A stretch of DNA of 64,000 nt from Sanderia malayensis (GCA_013076295.1 RQOL01000824.1:124001-188000), one strand, 5' to 3'. Shown: positions 35,101-49,800, numbered from the stretch's first letter. A program made the numbers and translations. Notes: generated by a model from the sequence alone, not told the origin.

Positions 35101-36772
35101 TTTTGGCGGTTTTAATTTCTCTGCTTCATCGTCATTATCCTCAACAACACCATCGCAATCTGGCTTCACGTTTGGCAAAGCATCAACTTCAGTATCATCT
35201 CAATTGCCAACTCCTTTTGGAAATCCTGCTTCCTCTGCTACACAGAGCTCTTCCAGTTTCCAGTCGATTGCATCTACACAAATGAACTCCGGCTCTCTGT
35301 TCAATCCTGGCACCTCTGCCGTTTCAACCCCAGCGAATTTATTTGGACAAACTGCCGGCTTAAGTTCTGCGGCAACTTCTAGCAATCTGTTTGGTGCCAA
35401 GCCGCAGACATCAGCATCGCTACAGATGCCTGGGTTTGGGGCAGCACCAACGTCGCAGCCTGCTGGAGGTGGATTATTTGGTGCATCATCCCAAGTTGCA
35501 TCATCCACGCAACCTTTTGGGACACCTTCAACTAGCACAACCTCTTTGTTTGGACAAACATCGGCTCAAAATCTCAACACAGGGACGTCAACATTGTTTG
35601 GTGCACCAGCCCAGCCTGCGTCTCAACCTTCGATTGTTCCACAGTTTGGAGCTCAGAGCACTCAAAGTCAACAGCAAGTAGGATTTTCTTTTGGTGCTGG
35701 TAGTGCCAATAAAGGTACCAGTAATTTATTTGCATCTGGGCCATCGTCTTCATCTTCTACTGGCAGTACTGGTTTTTCATTTACGAACAGTGCTCCTCAG
35801 AACAACAACAATGCAGCCAGCAGTGCGCAGAATGCCTTTGGACAACAACAGAAGCCTGCAAGTACCGGATTCAACTTCACCCAACAGCAGTCCAATGTCA
35901 ATCCATTCAATGCTACAGCATTTGGACAAACCGGGGCTACATCCAGCAGTTCTTCTGCTACTGCCAGTAGTAACCCGTTCGCATTCGGTCAGTCTACTGC
36001 AGCAAATCCCCCTCCAAGTCAGCCAGCGTTCGGAAGCTCATCAACTCCAGCTTTTGGTAGCGGCAGCGTGGCCAGTCAAGGCCCAGCACCTGGTGGGTTC
36101 AACTTTGGCGCTGCTAGTTTGCAGAAACCTGGGGGTTTCTCATTTTCGAGTGTACAATCATCAGGTACGTTGTGTTTGATTTCAGATCTTCCCAGAAGAA
36201 CGCAGAGTTTTACAGTGTAAAATAACTTAATATGAGAGGGTTAAGGATGGTCACTACTTTCTCGATTGATCTTTATCCTCTACTTTGTCTTATTTCATTG
36301 TTTTTTACTTTGACTTAGCGTACTATGGTCATGTTTGGGGTTGTTAACCCCGAGTTCCGTCAATTGCCTCGTTGCTTCCTTTTGTCACTTTGTTCATGTA
36401 ATGTCACCTAGGCTGTATTGTGATTATTGACCTTTCAGCATTCTCTATCCTGCCCTGAGTTCAATCGATTACTTTGTGATCTTTGACTTTTGCTACTCTG
36501 TTCATGTAATATCATTTAGGCTGTATTATGATTCTTGACCTTTGTTGACTCACAAAAGGATAGCTACTTTTTTGAGGTTTGGCTTATGTCTTCTTATGTT
36601 TATCAATTCAGGATTGACAAGTCGTCCAGGCACTCCGACACCAGGCGTTGGCAATCAGCCTGCAGGTGCACTATTTGGCACAACCCAACCCCAACCAGGG
36701 GGGTTTGCTCTTGGATCTAGTACCACGACCAATCGACCCCAAATTAAAGGCAAGCGAAGAACACGCCGATAG
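29187..36772 (+). CDS. POM121: POM121-like transmembrane FG nucleoporin
   Basis: Eleven exons keep phase throughout: 29,187-29,749; 29,917-30,225; 30,699-30,794; 30,878-30,961; 31,214-31,451; 31,786-31,873; 32,224-32,375; 32,886-33,005; 33,112-33,235; 33,846-36,164; 36,612-36,772. They encode 1,417 aa. Residues about 18-53 are a long hydrophobic stretch for membrane anchoring. A lysine/arginine-rich middle carries NLS-like clusters (KRKR, EKRRR). The last 800 residues are Ser/Thr/Ala-rich with many FG, GFSFG and LFGxxS repeats, nearly all in one 2.3-kb exon. The tail ends in a basic KGKRRTRR. An N-terminal membrane anchor plus C-terminal FG repeats is the POM121 layout, a membrane nucleoporin that anchors the pore and binds import receptors. 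The human protein is about 1,250 aa. The region before the FG exon is weakly conserved, so orthology is inferred mainly from layout. Confidence 0.75.
30251..30512. repeat. 131-bp tandem duplication in POM121-like intron 2
   Basis: Two adjacent copies starting TAATAGCAAGAATAGAAGC at 30,251 and 30,382 differ by only a few bases. They lie wholly in the intron between exons 2 and 3. Confidence 0.85.
32555..32705. repeat. Degenerate tandem repeat in POM121-like intron 7
   Basis: About five imperfect units of 25-35 bp share ACCAAGTAAACCAATAA and ATGGTCTT words. It is non-coding and has no conserved structure. Confidence 0.6.
36385..36548. repeat. Duplicated 45-bp block in POM121-like intron 10
   Basis: The block TTCATGTAATGTCACCTAGG and the 25 bases after it (about 36,393-36,437) return with four or five changes at about 36,504-36,545, giving a period near 111 bp. 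Confidence 0.6.
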
Positions 36773-37062
36773 TACTGATAATATATCGGAAATTTCTGGA
36801 AAGAGTCATATCATTGGAGAATTATGGGAAAAAGTTTGAAAAAGTGGAACTTTTAAAGTATTGTTAAAATTCGTGTAGTGTATCTTACTTATTTGAGGGA
36901 TGATAACAATGATATCTTTTATGTACTGTCACCTCGAATATTCGAAACATTTTGTAGTTCTTTAGATTACTGTCTTTATCCATTTGTAGATATCTATCCG
37001 TATTAGAAATAATCAGTTATATATTGATTTTATTAACGCTTTATATTGAAAAATAGCACGGT

Positions 37063-37086
37063 AATAAAACATGGTTATGAAATAAA
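37063..37086 (+). promoter_or_regulatory. Polyadenylation signals of POM121-like gene
   Basis: Two AATAAA hexamers at 37,063-37,068 and 37,081-37,086 lie about 300 bp after the stop codon, and a T-run follows at about 37,096. They are the best candidates for 3' end formation of this transcript. Confidence 0.6.
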
Positions 37087-37841
37087 GAGAAATGTTTTTT
37101 TTTTTCAATTTGCTTTGATGAAGGATATTCCCTTGCGTCTGATGCCATTATTTTTTTGATGGCGGGAAATCTGAGACTGTAATTTGACACGGCCTTTGTT
37201 CAGTTTCCAAGGCATGCGATTTATATTGGATCAAACATTTGGCCTAATGGGAAATCAACACGCGAAGACGCCATTAATAGAGCAATTTATTTTCATTTAA
37301 ATTGAATTAATTGTTTTATTAGCCGGTCACGTCTTAGTGACTTGGATTTCTAATGTTTGGGAAGAATAGTGAACTTGCGAAGAAGATAAAAGCTGCCGAA
37401 ATGTGTATGTGAGTACGAGCAAACAATTGCTTGAGTTTATGTGTTGTTATCTTATTACAAGAACGAAGGGCTCGTGGAAACGTACTTCATACTTGAAAAC
37501 GCCAGATGCTGATATATCTGATATATTTGGTTTTGTTGCAAGTAAAATAAGAAACTAGCGTGTTTTGTTTTGGCAAATTAAAAGTAGTTTATGCATTCTG
37601 TTAAAGGTTAGTATCAATGGAATTTGCGTTTCAAAATTTGGCGAAGGTTAGGTTTGTGTATTAATTATTGAAACTATACTCTTGAAAATATTGGATATAG
37701 GAGATTGTGGCGATAGAAGAGAAAGCATATGGATACCATTAATAGACATACCGATAAATACAACGAAATTAGGGAATATTATTATTTATTCCAATGTTTT
37801 TATTTTGCAGGAAGTAATCGGTGAGTGGTTGGAGATTTGCA

Positions 37842-40800
37842 ATGACAGAAAAATCAGTTAAGGTACAATTGATTATCCCTTATTAACTCCAGCTTTGGGT
37901 GATTATTGATTGATTAAAATTAATCATAAGTAATTCATTTGAATCACTTTAAATCCGCAAATAATATTCTTTACCAAAAGCCTGATTAATTTAATCAGCT
38001 CTATCCAAAATTGTAAAGTTTCTTTGTCTGCTTGGGAATCTATTGTTTGATATTCCACCTGCACATTTGAACAATTCTGGATATTATGCTATATGCTTAG
38101 CTTCTTCTTACCTAACTTCTTGTAAAGAATATCAGAAATTATGTTCACGCTATAACATGTGTCAACACCAATAGGTTCAGATAGAAAGACTTTTTTTAAT
38201 TGAGAAATAACTGTTATTGCTTTGTAGGTATTATTTTGAATTTTTGAGCAAGGCTGTTCAAGGATAGCCCAAGAACTATCATGGAATCTGATATCAAAAT
38301 GAGCACTGGGTATAACTGGACATTCAACAAGAAAAGGGTTGGATATAAATACAATATTTTCTCATTTCATTAAAAGACTTTTGTGTTGTTTTGTTCAAGC
38401 TTCTGCGGAGGAGTTAACACGAGCGCGACGATGATTATGATGATAAAAATCTTTTGACTTCCTGCGCGCCTCGTTTTCAAGTAGGACGCGCGAAATGCAA
38501 ATAAGCGATGTTTGGTGTTAGATCACTTTAGTTAAACAATCAATTGTCTGCTTACAAAGGACCATGCACATAAATATTTAACTCCGAACAACATAAAGCG
38601 TCAATATAGCATGTGTTCTATGGTTATATTGCTTGTTTTTCGATTGAGACAGCCACTCCAAACGTGATTGCTAGTTGTAAAGTAATCGGTGTTTTTAAAT
38701 TATGAACGAGATTTCATTTATTAATATGCCCATTGGATTATACCGAAACGCTGAAAAGTTGGCTTTGAATTAGAGGAAGAATTTCGATACTGTTTTATTT
38801 GATGATATTGAAAGCAAACTGAACAGCTGCGTGGAAGTTTTCGATTTAAACAAATCTTTTCTTCCTTCGAAGGACAGGTGACTTTTGTTTTTATTTGATT
38901 TCTGCATGACCTTTTGACCGAATTATTATTCTCAATTGCTTGACTATCGGCTAGGATTATGAACACAGGAGCTTTTTAGAATTCCTTTGTAGATAAACTG
39001 TATTCTATGAATGACATAAGGTACATAGATTATAAAGTAGATGGAATATTATCCAAAGAAGATAAAATTACAATCCGTGCAAGAAAGGACCAAAACCAAA
39101 ACTAATCTAAGCTATTTACTTCATTGAGAGCAATTCGCACACTGGCATTTATAACAAAGAAATGTTCGTAGTACATTAAATGTCATTAATCTTATTTAGT
39201 TATAGTTAGTTAGTCAGTTAATTTTAGTGTATTATGTTGATATTTAGTTGTTTTAATTACCTTTTAGCAAAGTTATAAAAAATTTTTAGCGACCAACTTA
39301 AACGAAAGCAATTTGAAAAATTTAGTATTTTCCCAATAAAACTAACTTTTCAGCTTTGCAACCTAAATGTCTGGCCTCTTGAAAGTTTCTTTATTGGGTA
39401 AATTACCCCTATTTTGGTATTGCTGGGGCTAAATCCAGATAAAACAAGTGTATTTTTTTGGGATTTTGAGCTCGGGAGTAGTGTGGTTGTTGATACTTTA
39501 ACTGATGAACAAATAATGTGAAAAAACAAGCAAACATTAAGTTGGCTCTTTGTACATAGCAACAGATGTATACACTACACAAACTAACCCAGGGCGAACC
39601 CACCTTTGTTGCAGGGTCAGTTTAAAGTGGTTCGATCCCCGGGCGAACCCGGGTTAGTTGCGTTTACACTATACAAAATCTAACCCGGGTTAAACCAACT
39701 CGGGTTCGCCCCGGGTTGGTTTGTGCAGTGTAAACAAGGCTTTTATGATATTATTTGAATTTTGAGTAAAACATGTTGTTGTCACTTGAAAGTTGATAAA
39801 GGGAAGAAATCTTTTGATTGCGCAACTTGATTATTTTTGTCAAAACTAGCACATTTCGACAGAGAACGAATGCTAAATTTTATGCTAGAACTAGTGAACT
39901 CTATATAAGACTTCTTATATAGAGTTCACTGGCTAGAACGCAATAAACACAGCAATAAAGAGGTTAAAATGCTTGAATTTCAACTTTTATTAAAAGTTAT
40001 TAAAGTATACATTGTTGAATTGTTTTCTTTGTAATGGACAACTAAATGTTCTAATTGTTAAATAGTCATGAACAGTAACAGGTCCTTGACCTACAAAATC
40101 TGTAACGGTTAATAATAAGTATAATAATAATAAACGATTACAATATTTCATGAATGTGTTTATATTTTAGGGTCTTCTTTCAAAGAGTTTTAGTCAAGAG
40201 GAGAAGTCTTCGTCAGAAGTTATTCGAAGAAACGCGACAGAAAATCATTCGAAGCAACACAAACAAGTGAAGAAATCAAATCGACTACATTTTGATAATG
40301 ATGATGTTGATGATGAAAAGGTACCATTGCCGTCCATTTTCATAGGCTTGCCTTCGAAAAGCCCGCCATTAAGATCTGGTAAACACGCCGCGAATAGAAA
40401 CGATTTCGTGAAAAAGAAATCCTACGAGAGTTCGGAAGGCGAAGTAGAAAGCTACAGATCGAAACTTGTTAATGATATTTTGAAGAAGATGGAGTACTCT
40501 CCGAAAAGGCAGCGGAAAGAACTCGAGACTCCTGGCCTACCATTATCGCTAGATCAAGATGATAATTCGAAACGTAATGGAGAATATGTCCATGGAAAGA
40601 TATCCGTGGATAAATTCAAAGCCAGGGACAGTTTCAAGGCTAAATTCAACTCAGGAAGGATTTGCGATATTCCTGTTGCGGAAAGTCCAAAAGTTGCGGA
40701 GATGATTCAACAACATACACCTCTGACATTGAAATCTTCAAATTTCGACAGCTCAAAGAAATTGTTAACTGAGAATAATTCTAATGATAATATAATTGGT

Positions 40801-43800
40801 CACAAATTTACTGGTAATGTTCAGCCAACGCCTCATAAAGATAGTCCGAAGTATTCCAGAGACGGAAAGCGTATTGAAAACAATGGTAGCTATCTGGATT
40901 CTTCTTCAATAGCCTCGAATGGGATTAAAAACGGCATTCAGCGCCATGATAAATTCACTTCGCCTCGGTATTTGAACCTTGCTGGCATCTCAAGGTGCGC
41001 GAAATCCCCGACTTATTACAGCCCTAAGATTCCAAAGAGTGTCACGGAAACGCCAGTTAAAGAGCTTAACTTTTCAATGGACATTTTCAACAATACGGAA
41101 ACACCGAACGAAATATTGGAAGACAAACGAAAGCGAGGTCCCGCCAATATGGAAGAGAGGCAGATTCAAAATGGCAGCGTAAAACGCGAAGCACGGGGAC
41201 CAAATGCGACTTTATCATCAGGAGGCTATGATTTCGGACGATTCTCGAGGATATATGAAGATTCGGTCTCGAGAGAAGAATCTACCAACACTCCGACAAA
41301 ACTTCAAAATGATTATGATGAGCTCAGCTTTAATGGCAGAGCGTCTGCTGATGTTTCGCGTCGTTTATCGCGCTATTTAGCTCACAATCATGGCCGGAAT
41401 CAAGAAAACAGCGCATCTGATGCTCAATCTATCAACGAAATAAATCGGTTAGCTAAATCAATTATTGTTATTCACCCCGGTATTTGGTTATTTTGTCTGT
41501 TTAATGGGCACTGTATTTCCCGGGGGTAATGGAATTGTAATGAGGCAAATGCCATGAAACCCCAATTATATTATAGCGAGTTACCATGCAAGGTATCAAA
41601 CATGAAACTACCTATGTGAACCACGTGGAACATACGGTGATGTAGCCGTGTGCTCCACGGTTAAGGCGTTTTCTCCGACTGAATCGAGGCTATGCCTTCA
41701 GTTACTTCTCACCCAAATACTGCTAGTACCATGAACAGTTGTCAGCCATTTTCCCGGGATTTTAAGGGGTATGGTTTATGCCAACTGGACCGACATTAAT
41801 GACAGTTATCTAACAACTGAAGTGGCTATCCGTAAAATTATAGGAATTAACCTCGTACAATTTCATACAAATTACAATATGTCAATGTAATGAAGAATGA
41901 CACACTACCAATCTTACACAATTGCACTTTGTTTATAGACTAATACCATTGCCCCTGCGAAGGAGCTTGTCAATTGGGTTGTATGCTGTGCAAGTTGCAG
42001 ACAGGCAGAATCTCCAAGATGATTCCAAGAAATACACCGAAACAATCGCTCAGGTATTATAGTTAGCATGGTTAGCTGCATTGTACCTCGCTTGGATTGC
42101 ATCTCGCTTCAGCGCTCTTTAAACGTCTTATGCGATAGTGTTTGTATTGAAGTCTTCGTTGCAGGCAAGAGCCTTTCGACAATGGTGCGTCATGTTCCGT
42201 TTGAGGCAAATGATAAAGAACGAAGAACAGATGAAACTCGACAGGTTAGAGAGTTATCTTGTTTTTAGTTCGCAAATTTTCATGGCTGTACTTCTTATGG
42301 CAACAAAGATTATTCATATACCCTTTTATTATCTCATCTCTATTATTTTATTTTATTAGCTACTCCTGATGAAGGGCACTAGTTTGAAGGGACGTTCTTT
42401 TAGGATTTGGTCGGATTTGAATACTCATAAATCGAATTCCCTGGAACATCCATCTTTCTTCCTTAATTTCTTTAACTTAATTCTTGATTTTATTCTTGAT
42501 ATCTCGAATTGTTTTATTCGGTTCTTTGATGGTTCGACTAATGATTTTATCTCCATCAAATCGCCCTCTTTTCCATTTAAGAGCACACGAACATTGGAAG
42601 TTAAAACAATTAAAGAGAACATTCAATGTAATGCGCAGTGTTCAGCAAGACAAAGACATCATGGCTAAAGATTTCCATGAGACTAGAACAGTTGGGAAAG
42701 CATTCAACGCTTTTGTACCAGTGACGGTATCAAGGAAGCAGCTACTGAGAGAACACTTGGAGAAACGAAGAGGAAAGGCGCTTGCTACTGCATGGTTAAA
42801 GGTACGCTCTCCATATGAATTCATTTGTTACATCTCATTGCACAACGAAAACGGCGCAACAGAGCGTTATGGGGCTCTTTTTATTAAAATACAGCTTGCA
42901 TCCGTATGCGTTATATTTTAAAGCAAGTTCATCATACTTTATATTTTTATCCACCTTTTCATAGTATTAACCACCTTTTTCATATTTATAACCACCGTTG
43001 ACGTGCAGTCGACTTTGTTTAATTCGAACACCCCGGGGAAGCATGAAATTTTTGAAATAAAAAAAGTTCGAGTTGTAGAGGTTTGTTTGGTGAGGATTGG
43101 TTCTTCAGTGATCTTTGATGAGACGGAGAATTTCTTTCGAGTTACACGAGTTCGGACCATGTAAATGTGACTGTACTTGAATCCATGATTCTATGAATGA
43201 AGGCTACACTTCATGACGAACACTCTTGATAATGAACTCCAGCATGAACTATTAGTTCCTTTAGTGGCTTCATAGTAAATTGTGATGTTATTACAGTGAG
43301 CTGCCACGATTGCAAGGTAATTTGGGATTTTTTCATGCACATCATGACAGGACGAAACTGTACTTTCATTTAAGCATGCGTGTTCTGCATAGGGTTCTGC
43401 ATAGGCTTTTTTTATCAAACCTGTGTTTATTTTATTTTAGTGGACAACGGCCGTGCAGATGGTGACGAAGGACAGGATGAAGACTTTATTTACAAAATGG
43501 AAAGAGAAACATCTCACAGTGAAAAGGTAAGATCTTGCATTATACCCCACCGAGCCCCTGTATATTGGAGTTTGCAATTTTGTACGGCCTATTGTTCTTG
43601 GACAAAAATTATTGTATACTTACAAAAAACTATTGTTTAAGAGCATAGAGTTATCTTTGTTATATCTATCATTGTGTAGAGAATTGCTGCTGGAGAAATC
43701 AACAGAGAGACAAGCTACAGCGACGTTTTATTACAAATGGAAAATGACGTATACATTGGAGCAACAAGATAGCATTTCATCATTGCATTTCAAGTAAGCA

Positions 43801-46800
43801 TTACTCCATGCACTGCAATCTGTATACAATGATTGGAATTACTTTTGGAGTGGAGACTCAAGTGGAGACTTTTATTTAAGGGACAGTTTCGATCAACCGA
43901 AAACTGTTTTTGTCCCAAAATTTTTCAAAATTGATGTCTCTGCAAAAGCAACCTCGGTGTAACAGGCACTTCTATTGTGAACATGGAGCATTGGTACCTG
44001 CACTTGACTGTGAGAAATCGTTTAGTTATATTCAGTTTTTTAATGAAAGTAATGTCTTTGTGTTACGGAATTTTTCTCTCAGGATTGTTTTGCTCTCCAA
44101 GTGCTGGCAGTTTTGGAAAGTGCATACGGCGGAAAGAAGAGTGAAGCAGCGCATGACAAATGTTGCTAGGTAACTACAGAAAGCAATTTCTTATAAAGCA
44201 TAAGACTAGGAATACGCACGCAATTTATCTTTTTTAAGTTTCTCGATGATCGCTTTTGCTTCATGTTTGACAGTATTACCTTTGATTATTGCTGGAACAA
44301 TGATATCAATAGTATTTGTAGTTCTTGGGTAAATGACTCATTACATATACTTGAGTAAATAAATTTCCTTAGAAACAGTTTTACTTTTAAATTTGCTGCT
44401 GGTTTCTTTTTTTAGAATTCATTATGAACAGCGTTCCCTGAGCAGTACATTTATTCAGTGGAAGCAAGCAGTTTACAACGGTTCAAAGTTAACGCAGCAA
44501 CTAGAGTAAGCAGTCCAATATTTAAATCGCTTTCCTGCTTTGTTACAGGGCTTGTTAATTTTCAACCTTATATAATAACTTTTATTTTATCTTTATTGCT
44601 TTTTTTTCTTATTTCAGCAAACGCTTAGTAACCAAGGTTTTCTATGCATGGAAGAGCTGGGCAGCTTACTCAAAGTTTGTATAATTATTATTTTTTTATC
44701 ATATACTCTTCTGTACATATAGCTGTAACATGCGACATACACATTAGCTTTCGTCTCTAAGATTTCAAGCATTCAAGTCACAAATACTTAAGCCGCTATC
44801 TTGAAGTTATAAATTAACATTATGTTTTTAATATACCTATTATCGATTGAATTCTAGGGTGCTAGGACAGAGGCAGTTAAGTGCGTGCAAAGAATATCGC
44901 AACAGAAGCATAATTCGCGCAACAATGAATCGCTGGAGAATGCAACTGAAAGTAAGAAGTACCTTGAAATGTACCAAAGAGAAACAATTAAGGTACTTAA
45001 TCTATTATTATGCATGTATAGCATTAGATTACAGAATGATAAGTCAAACTTGAACCAATGACTTTCAGCTCAAGGCAAGAACTTAATCACACCCGGACCT
45101 TTCTGCGGAATCCGAGAAAGGTCCGAGTCCTGTTAAGTATCAAGTTTCTCGTTTCTTGTTCTTTCTGCTAAGCTTAATCTATGAAGCTTAGCTATTACAC
45201 AGGATCTGCCTTGCTTAAACCACCTTACAATTACTTATCGACAAGACTAGATATTTGGGGTTAACATCCGTGCAGTTTAGTTGTTCACTGTAGTTTACAG
45301 TGGTAGTATTAGCAAATGACGAGGGTAGGAGGGTGTTTTTTCAGTTGAATGCTCATGATTTATTGTTTGATTTGGTAGGAGAGCATTCCAACTGTGGAGC
45401 TTGCGATTGAAGAGGAAAACTTTGCACAGGAAACTTTGCAAAGCTCAAGGAAGAAAGGTAATTTATGGTTTTTAATTCAGTTAACCTCAGTAACATCAGA
45501 ATTCAGTAACATCATCACAGACCGAACATATGGCTAACCTACTTTATCAACAAATTCCACGAGTGCATGTGGAGTGTTTTCTAATGGCAATTTGTCTGGT
45601 GCAATGTTCTACCATATCTTACATTTGGAATTGCATTGGTATTATACAGTAGGTCTCCGCATTTAAAAAAGCTGACATATAAGAGGTCTCACCATGTTTG
45701 TTTGAAGAGAACAATAGGCTGCATTAAAAGGTCGTATTATATGCGAGGACATACTGTATATATTTGGTGTGTTTTGTATGGTGCTGGCTATACTATGTAA
45801 TATAGTGCCTATGCATTATATATCTTGATGTGTTATTGCAGCTCTGCAGCCACTCTGCATGGTAGCCTTTCTCTGACTATTTCACTGTTTATGGTAGTGC
45901 TACTGCTGTTGATATTTTATGATGCTATCTGTTTCCTCAGGCAAGGCAGAGTAGATGCTTTGCATCCTGGTTGGATTATGCAAGGCATATGAAGGAACGA
46001 AGGGATAAGTTTCAGAAAATTATCATGAGTTTGAAGTTGAAAGCACTGTTCTTGAAGTGGAAGGAGTATGCCAAGGAGTCACGTCAGCTTGGGTATGTGA
46101 TTTCATTAATTTCTTTCTTTCTGATCTTCTTCATTAATATCTGCTTCGTCTTCAGATTCTTCATTTTCTTCTTCGTCTTCTTGTTTCATTTTTTACATCA
46201 TGATCTTCTTTGTCCTTTTCTTCGTTTATTCTTTTCTCTCTTCTTCATTTTTATCTTTTTTGTTTTCCTTTTGTTCCCCGTTTTTGCTTTCTTCATTTTT
46301 CTTGTGATTTCATTAGTTTATTTCTCTCTTAACCTCATCATTAATCTCTGCTTTCTTCTTTAATTTCTTCATTTTCTTCTTCTTCTTGTTTTTCTTGTCT
46401 CTCTTCATTTTTCTAAATCATCACGATCTTTTTTGCTTGTTCTTCTTCTTTATTCCTCTCTCTTTGTTCATTCCTCTGCATCACCACCTTCTTTGCTTTC
46501 TCTTTCTTCTTCCTTTCTCGCCTTTTTTCTACATCATCACTTTCTTTTCATCATTATCTTTCTTGTCTTCTTTTTGTTTCTCATCTTTGCTTTCTTCATT
46601 CTTCCATATCCGCATCTTTTTCACCTCCTTTTGTTATATTTTCATTTTTCTCTTGAACTTTGATTAATCTTATCACACTGGCATTAAGAACCGTAATATT
46701 TATCTAACAGCTAGGAAGATTATTCACTCTTTACTCTAACGTTTAGCCTCAATAGCTCTCAAAGTCCATTGACTCCTTATCAAATCTTGCAGGCAATGTG

Positions 46801-49800
46801 CTATGGATATAGATCAACTACAGTCTAGAAGGATTCTTCAAACTGGATTCAATCGATGGAAAAACGCCCTTGAAATCAACTACTTTACGAGAAGCACCGC
46901 AGAAGCAAGAACTCTGAGAGCCGTCAGGTATATTTTACACTTTACCCTTCACAATGTCTTCAATCTGCTTGCAGTAATCGATGCAAGCTATGCTAGTTGT
47001 CCTCTTGACGTAATTGCTATTCATAGCACATGTAGTCCTCGGTAGTATAGTGGTGAGTATCCCCGCCTGTCACGCGGGAGACCGGGGTTCAATTCCCCGC
47101 CGGGGAGGATATTTTTACAATTTTATCTTTGGCAACTCGTGTTTTATGCTAGTGACTCTCCAGCTGAAAATGCAATTATTTATTTTTCAGACGTGCTGCA
47201 ATGCGATGGAGAAACAAAGTTAAAAAGAAACATTTGAATGAAAGACTGGTCCACGCAACGCCTACATTCATGCATCTTACATTAAAGGGTAACAGTTTAA
47301 AACTTCATGGCTATAGATGTTGGGCAATCGAAGTGATATCAGACCATTGTCCAAGTCGACCATTGATACAACTTGCATCAAATGAATTAATGTTTATGTC
47401 TGTTAACAAATGCGTATATTGTATAGAAATGTTCAGTATCCTTATGAAAATTGATTATAGTGGAGTCTTAATACAGTAGAATCTCCATTAACAGACACCT
47501 CCGAACAACAGATAAGTGATATTGTCCTAAAATTTCCCATCTCATTTGACAGCAGCCTGAGCACCTCTCTATAAAATCAACATCATTGCTCTATCACAGG
47601 GGGATTCTACTGTAATCGTATTCATCTCAATGACGACTTAGCTTGTATAAGTGGGTTAGTGCCATTCCATGGTGTACTATAGCATGCTTCATTGTTTACA
47701 GCTTCGTTTAAAAGATGGATTTATGAGAAACGGCAAGTAGAAAAAGGAAAACAGAGAGCTCTTGTTGTTGCCTCGTTGCTGAAAAGAGGCCAATTGTCAA
47801 GAGCGTTCTCTGCCTGGAGAATCGTGACGCAAGAAGATCGAATCATTCACCACATGGTAGCAAGGAAGCAGAGACGGGACCTCGCTTGGTAAGCTCAATG
47901 GCATTACCTCTGTTTCAACTGTTCTCGTCCTAAAGATATCAAGTATAATTGATATTGGTTCGGGAGGGACACGGTTACATGGGAGCCTTGTATATTGTAG
48001 GATTATCCAACAACTATCGTTTGCTGTCTTAGTCTAAGCAAGGAGCCCCGTAGTCTAGATGTTTACTAAGTAATAGGACTAGCCTTGGTTTTTGTGATTT
48101 TTTAGGGTGTTTGATTCATGGAGACTTGTCTTGACGCGAAAGAAAGTTTCTCGGCAATATCGATATATCAATGAAATTGGAAGACTTCAGAAGGTCTTTT
48201 CAAAGTGGAGGTAAAGTCAATGTTTTTATTGTGTATCCAATGTTTAATTCTCCAATGATCACAAGTATTTGATGCGCTTTAAAATACATGTAGCTAACAG
48301 TAATGTGGTATAAAATTGGGCGTGCAATTGAATCACCTTACGTCATACCCCCGGGTCACTCGGAATTTTAACTGAATCAGAGTGATTTTCAATAGCTGTT
48401 GGATTTTTAATCAGGAGAATCGCTTAAGTCGGATATTCATTTCTGTTGGACCAATTTCTTATCCCTCTTGAAGGTTCAATTTTACAGGATTTTACTGTTC
48501 GTTTTTATTGCATTATTTTTACTGTGTGACTCAGAGCAAAAGGATATCGTTTTTCCTCTCCTTGTTATCAACCTTCCCTGCTTTGTTTTTTCTTTTATAT
48601 CTATACCTTATTTTTTATCTTCTTTTTCTGTTTCTTTTTTTAACTTGTGTGCAGTTCGACTTGTTCTGTGTACATAATGATCTGTTTATCGTCTTATTTT
48701 TCATTATCAGCTATCCAAGATCTTGATAGTCAGTAGTTTATAGTTTTTATATTCTGTTCTTTTTATATTTAATTTTTCCTTTAGTTTTTCATAATTATTA
48801 TTTTTTTGCTATCTTTTTTCATTATCTCCCCATCGATTAAAACTGAAAATTCCTGAAAAAGTGAGAAAGAAGTTTAGGTTTCACTCTTAATGATTATGCT
48901 TGTTGACAGAGCCAAGGCACAGTCAATTCAACGTGAAAGAAATGAAAATCAGTCGATGATAAATGCTATTCTTGCTAAATCCATTTCAAATTGGAAAGGT
49001 ATAGTATCACTCTTTGCTCATCAACGTACAACCATTCTTTTTCACAAATGCTTCTCTATTTCAAAGGTTTTTTCTGTGTATGCTCTACGAAGTTTTTCTT
49101 GCCATGTTATAAGGTCTTTGTGGTTTTAAATTAAACTCTCGAAAAGAAGCTACAGACACTGTATTCCTCTATCAAACGTTTCCTTTCTGCTGGCTTTGAT
49201 AGTATGCTTACCGTAAATCCTCGAATAAGCCCTCACCTTCGAATAAGCCCCCATCCTGAATCATTTGCAAGGATATTGAGCCCAAGTTTCCAGACATTCA
49301 TTTTTCTTAATATTGAACAATAATCAGGCTAAGATTTTGTTTTTGCAAATAAGCCCCCGGGGGCTCATTCGAGGATTTACGGTATCGAAGTCCAAAGAAA
49401 GTCTGTCTGAGCCCAAATGTTTCTTTGAAGGTCGTTATTCAATAATGCCCATCAAAAGAGACATATCAGCCAAATCATAATTCATAATGTTGATGATGAT
49501 CACAAATATTAGTTGTCTTCTCTTTATAGGTTATATTGCTGAGCTGAAACGTCGTAGATTGGATCTCGCCAGACGTTGCTTCTTGCAATGGCGAAGAAAA
49601 GTAACTGAAGTAGCAGATATGAAAGAAAACGAAAGAGGAATGGAGGTAGGACTTTGGTACAAACTGAATAATGCTTACTACCATGTCTGATTATAAATGC
49701 AATTGAGTTCTGATGTAACCCTGTGAATCCTAGTGTAATCCAATGAATCCTAATGTCAGTGTAATTCAAATGAATTCTATTGTAATCCCAAGAATCCTAA

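Noticed and set aside
34057..36179. Several long open frames on both strands across the FG exon
   Set aside because: They are shadows of one compositionally biased Ser/Thr/Ala exon. Only the frame that joins neighbours in phase and carries FG repeats is kept.
42369..42668. Possible SFI1 repeat (SFRIW) as an extra exon
   Set aside because: No donor fits after it, and exon 4 (ending 42,244) joins exon 5 at 42,582 in perfect phase with a better acceptor. It may be a lost repeat.
44952..44992. Earlier donor at 44,952 for exon 11
   Set aside because: Ending exon 11 there breaks phase with exon 12. The donor at 44,993 restores it.
46092..46667. Phe/Leu-rich open frames
   Set aside because: Low-complexity T-rich intron sequence between exons 13 and 14; there is no start context or domain.
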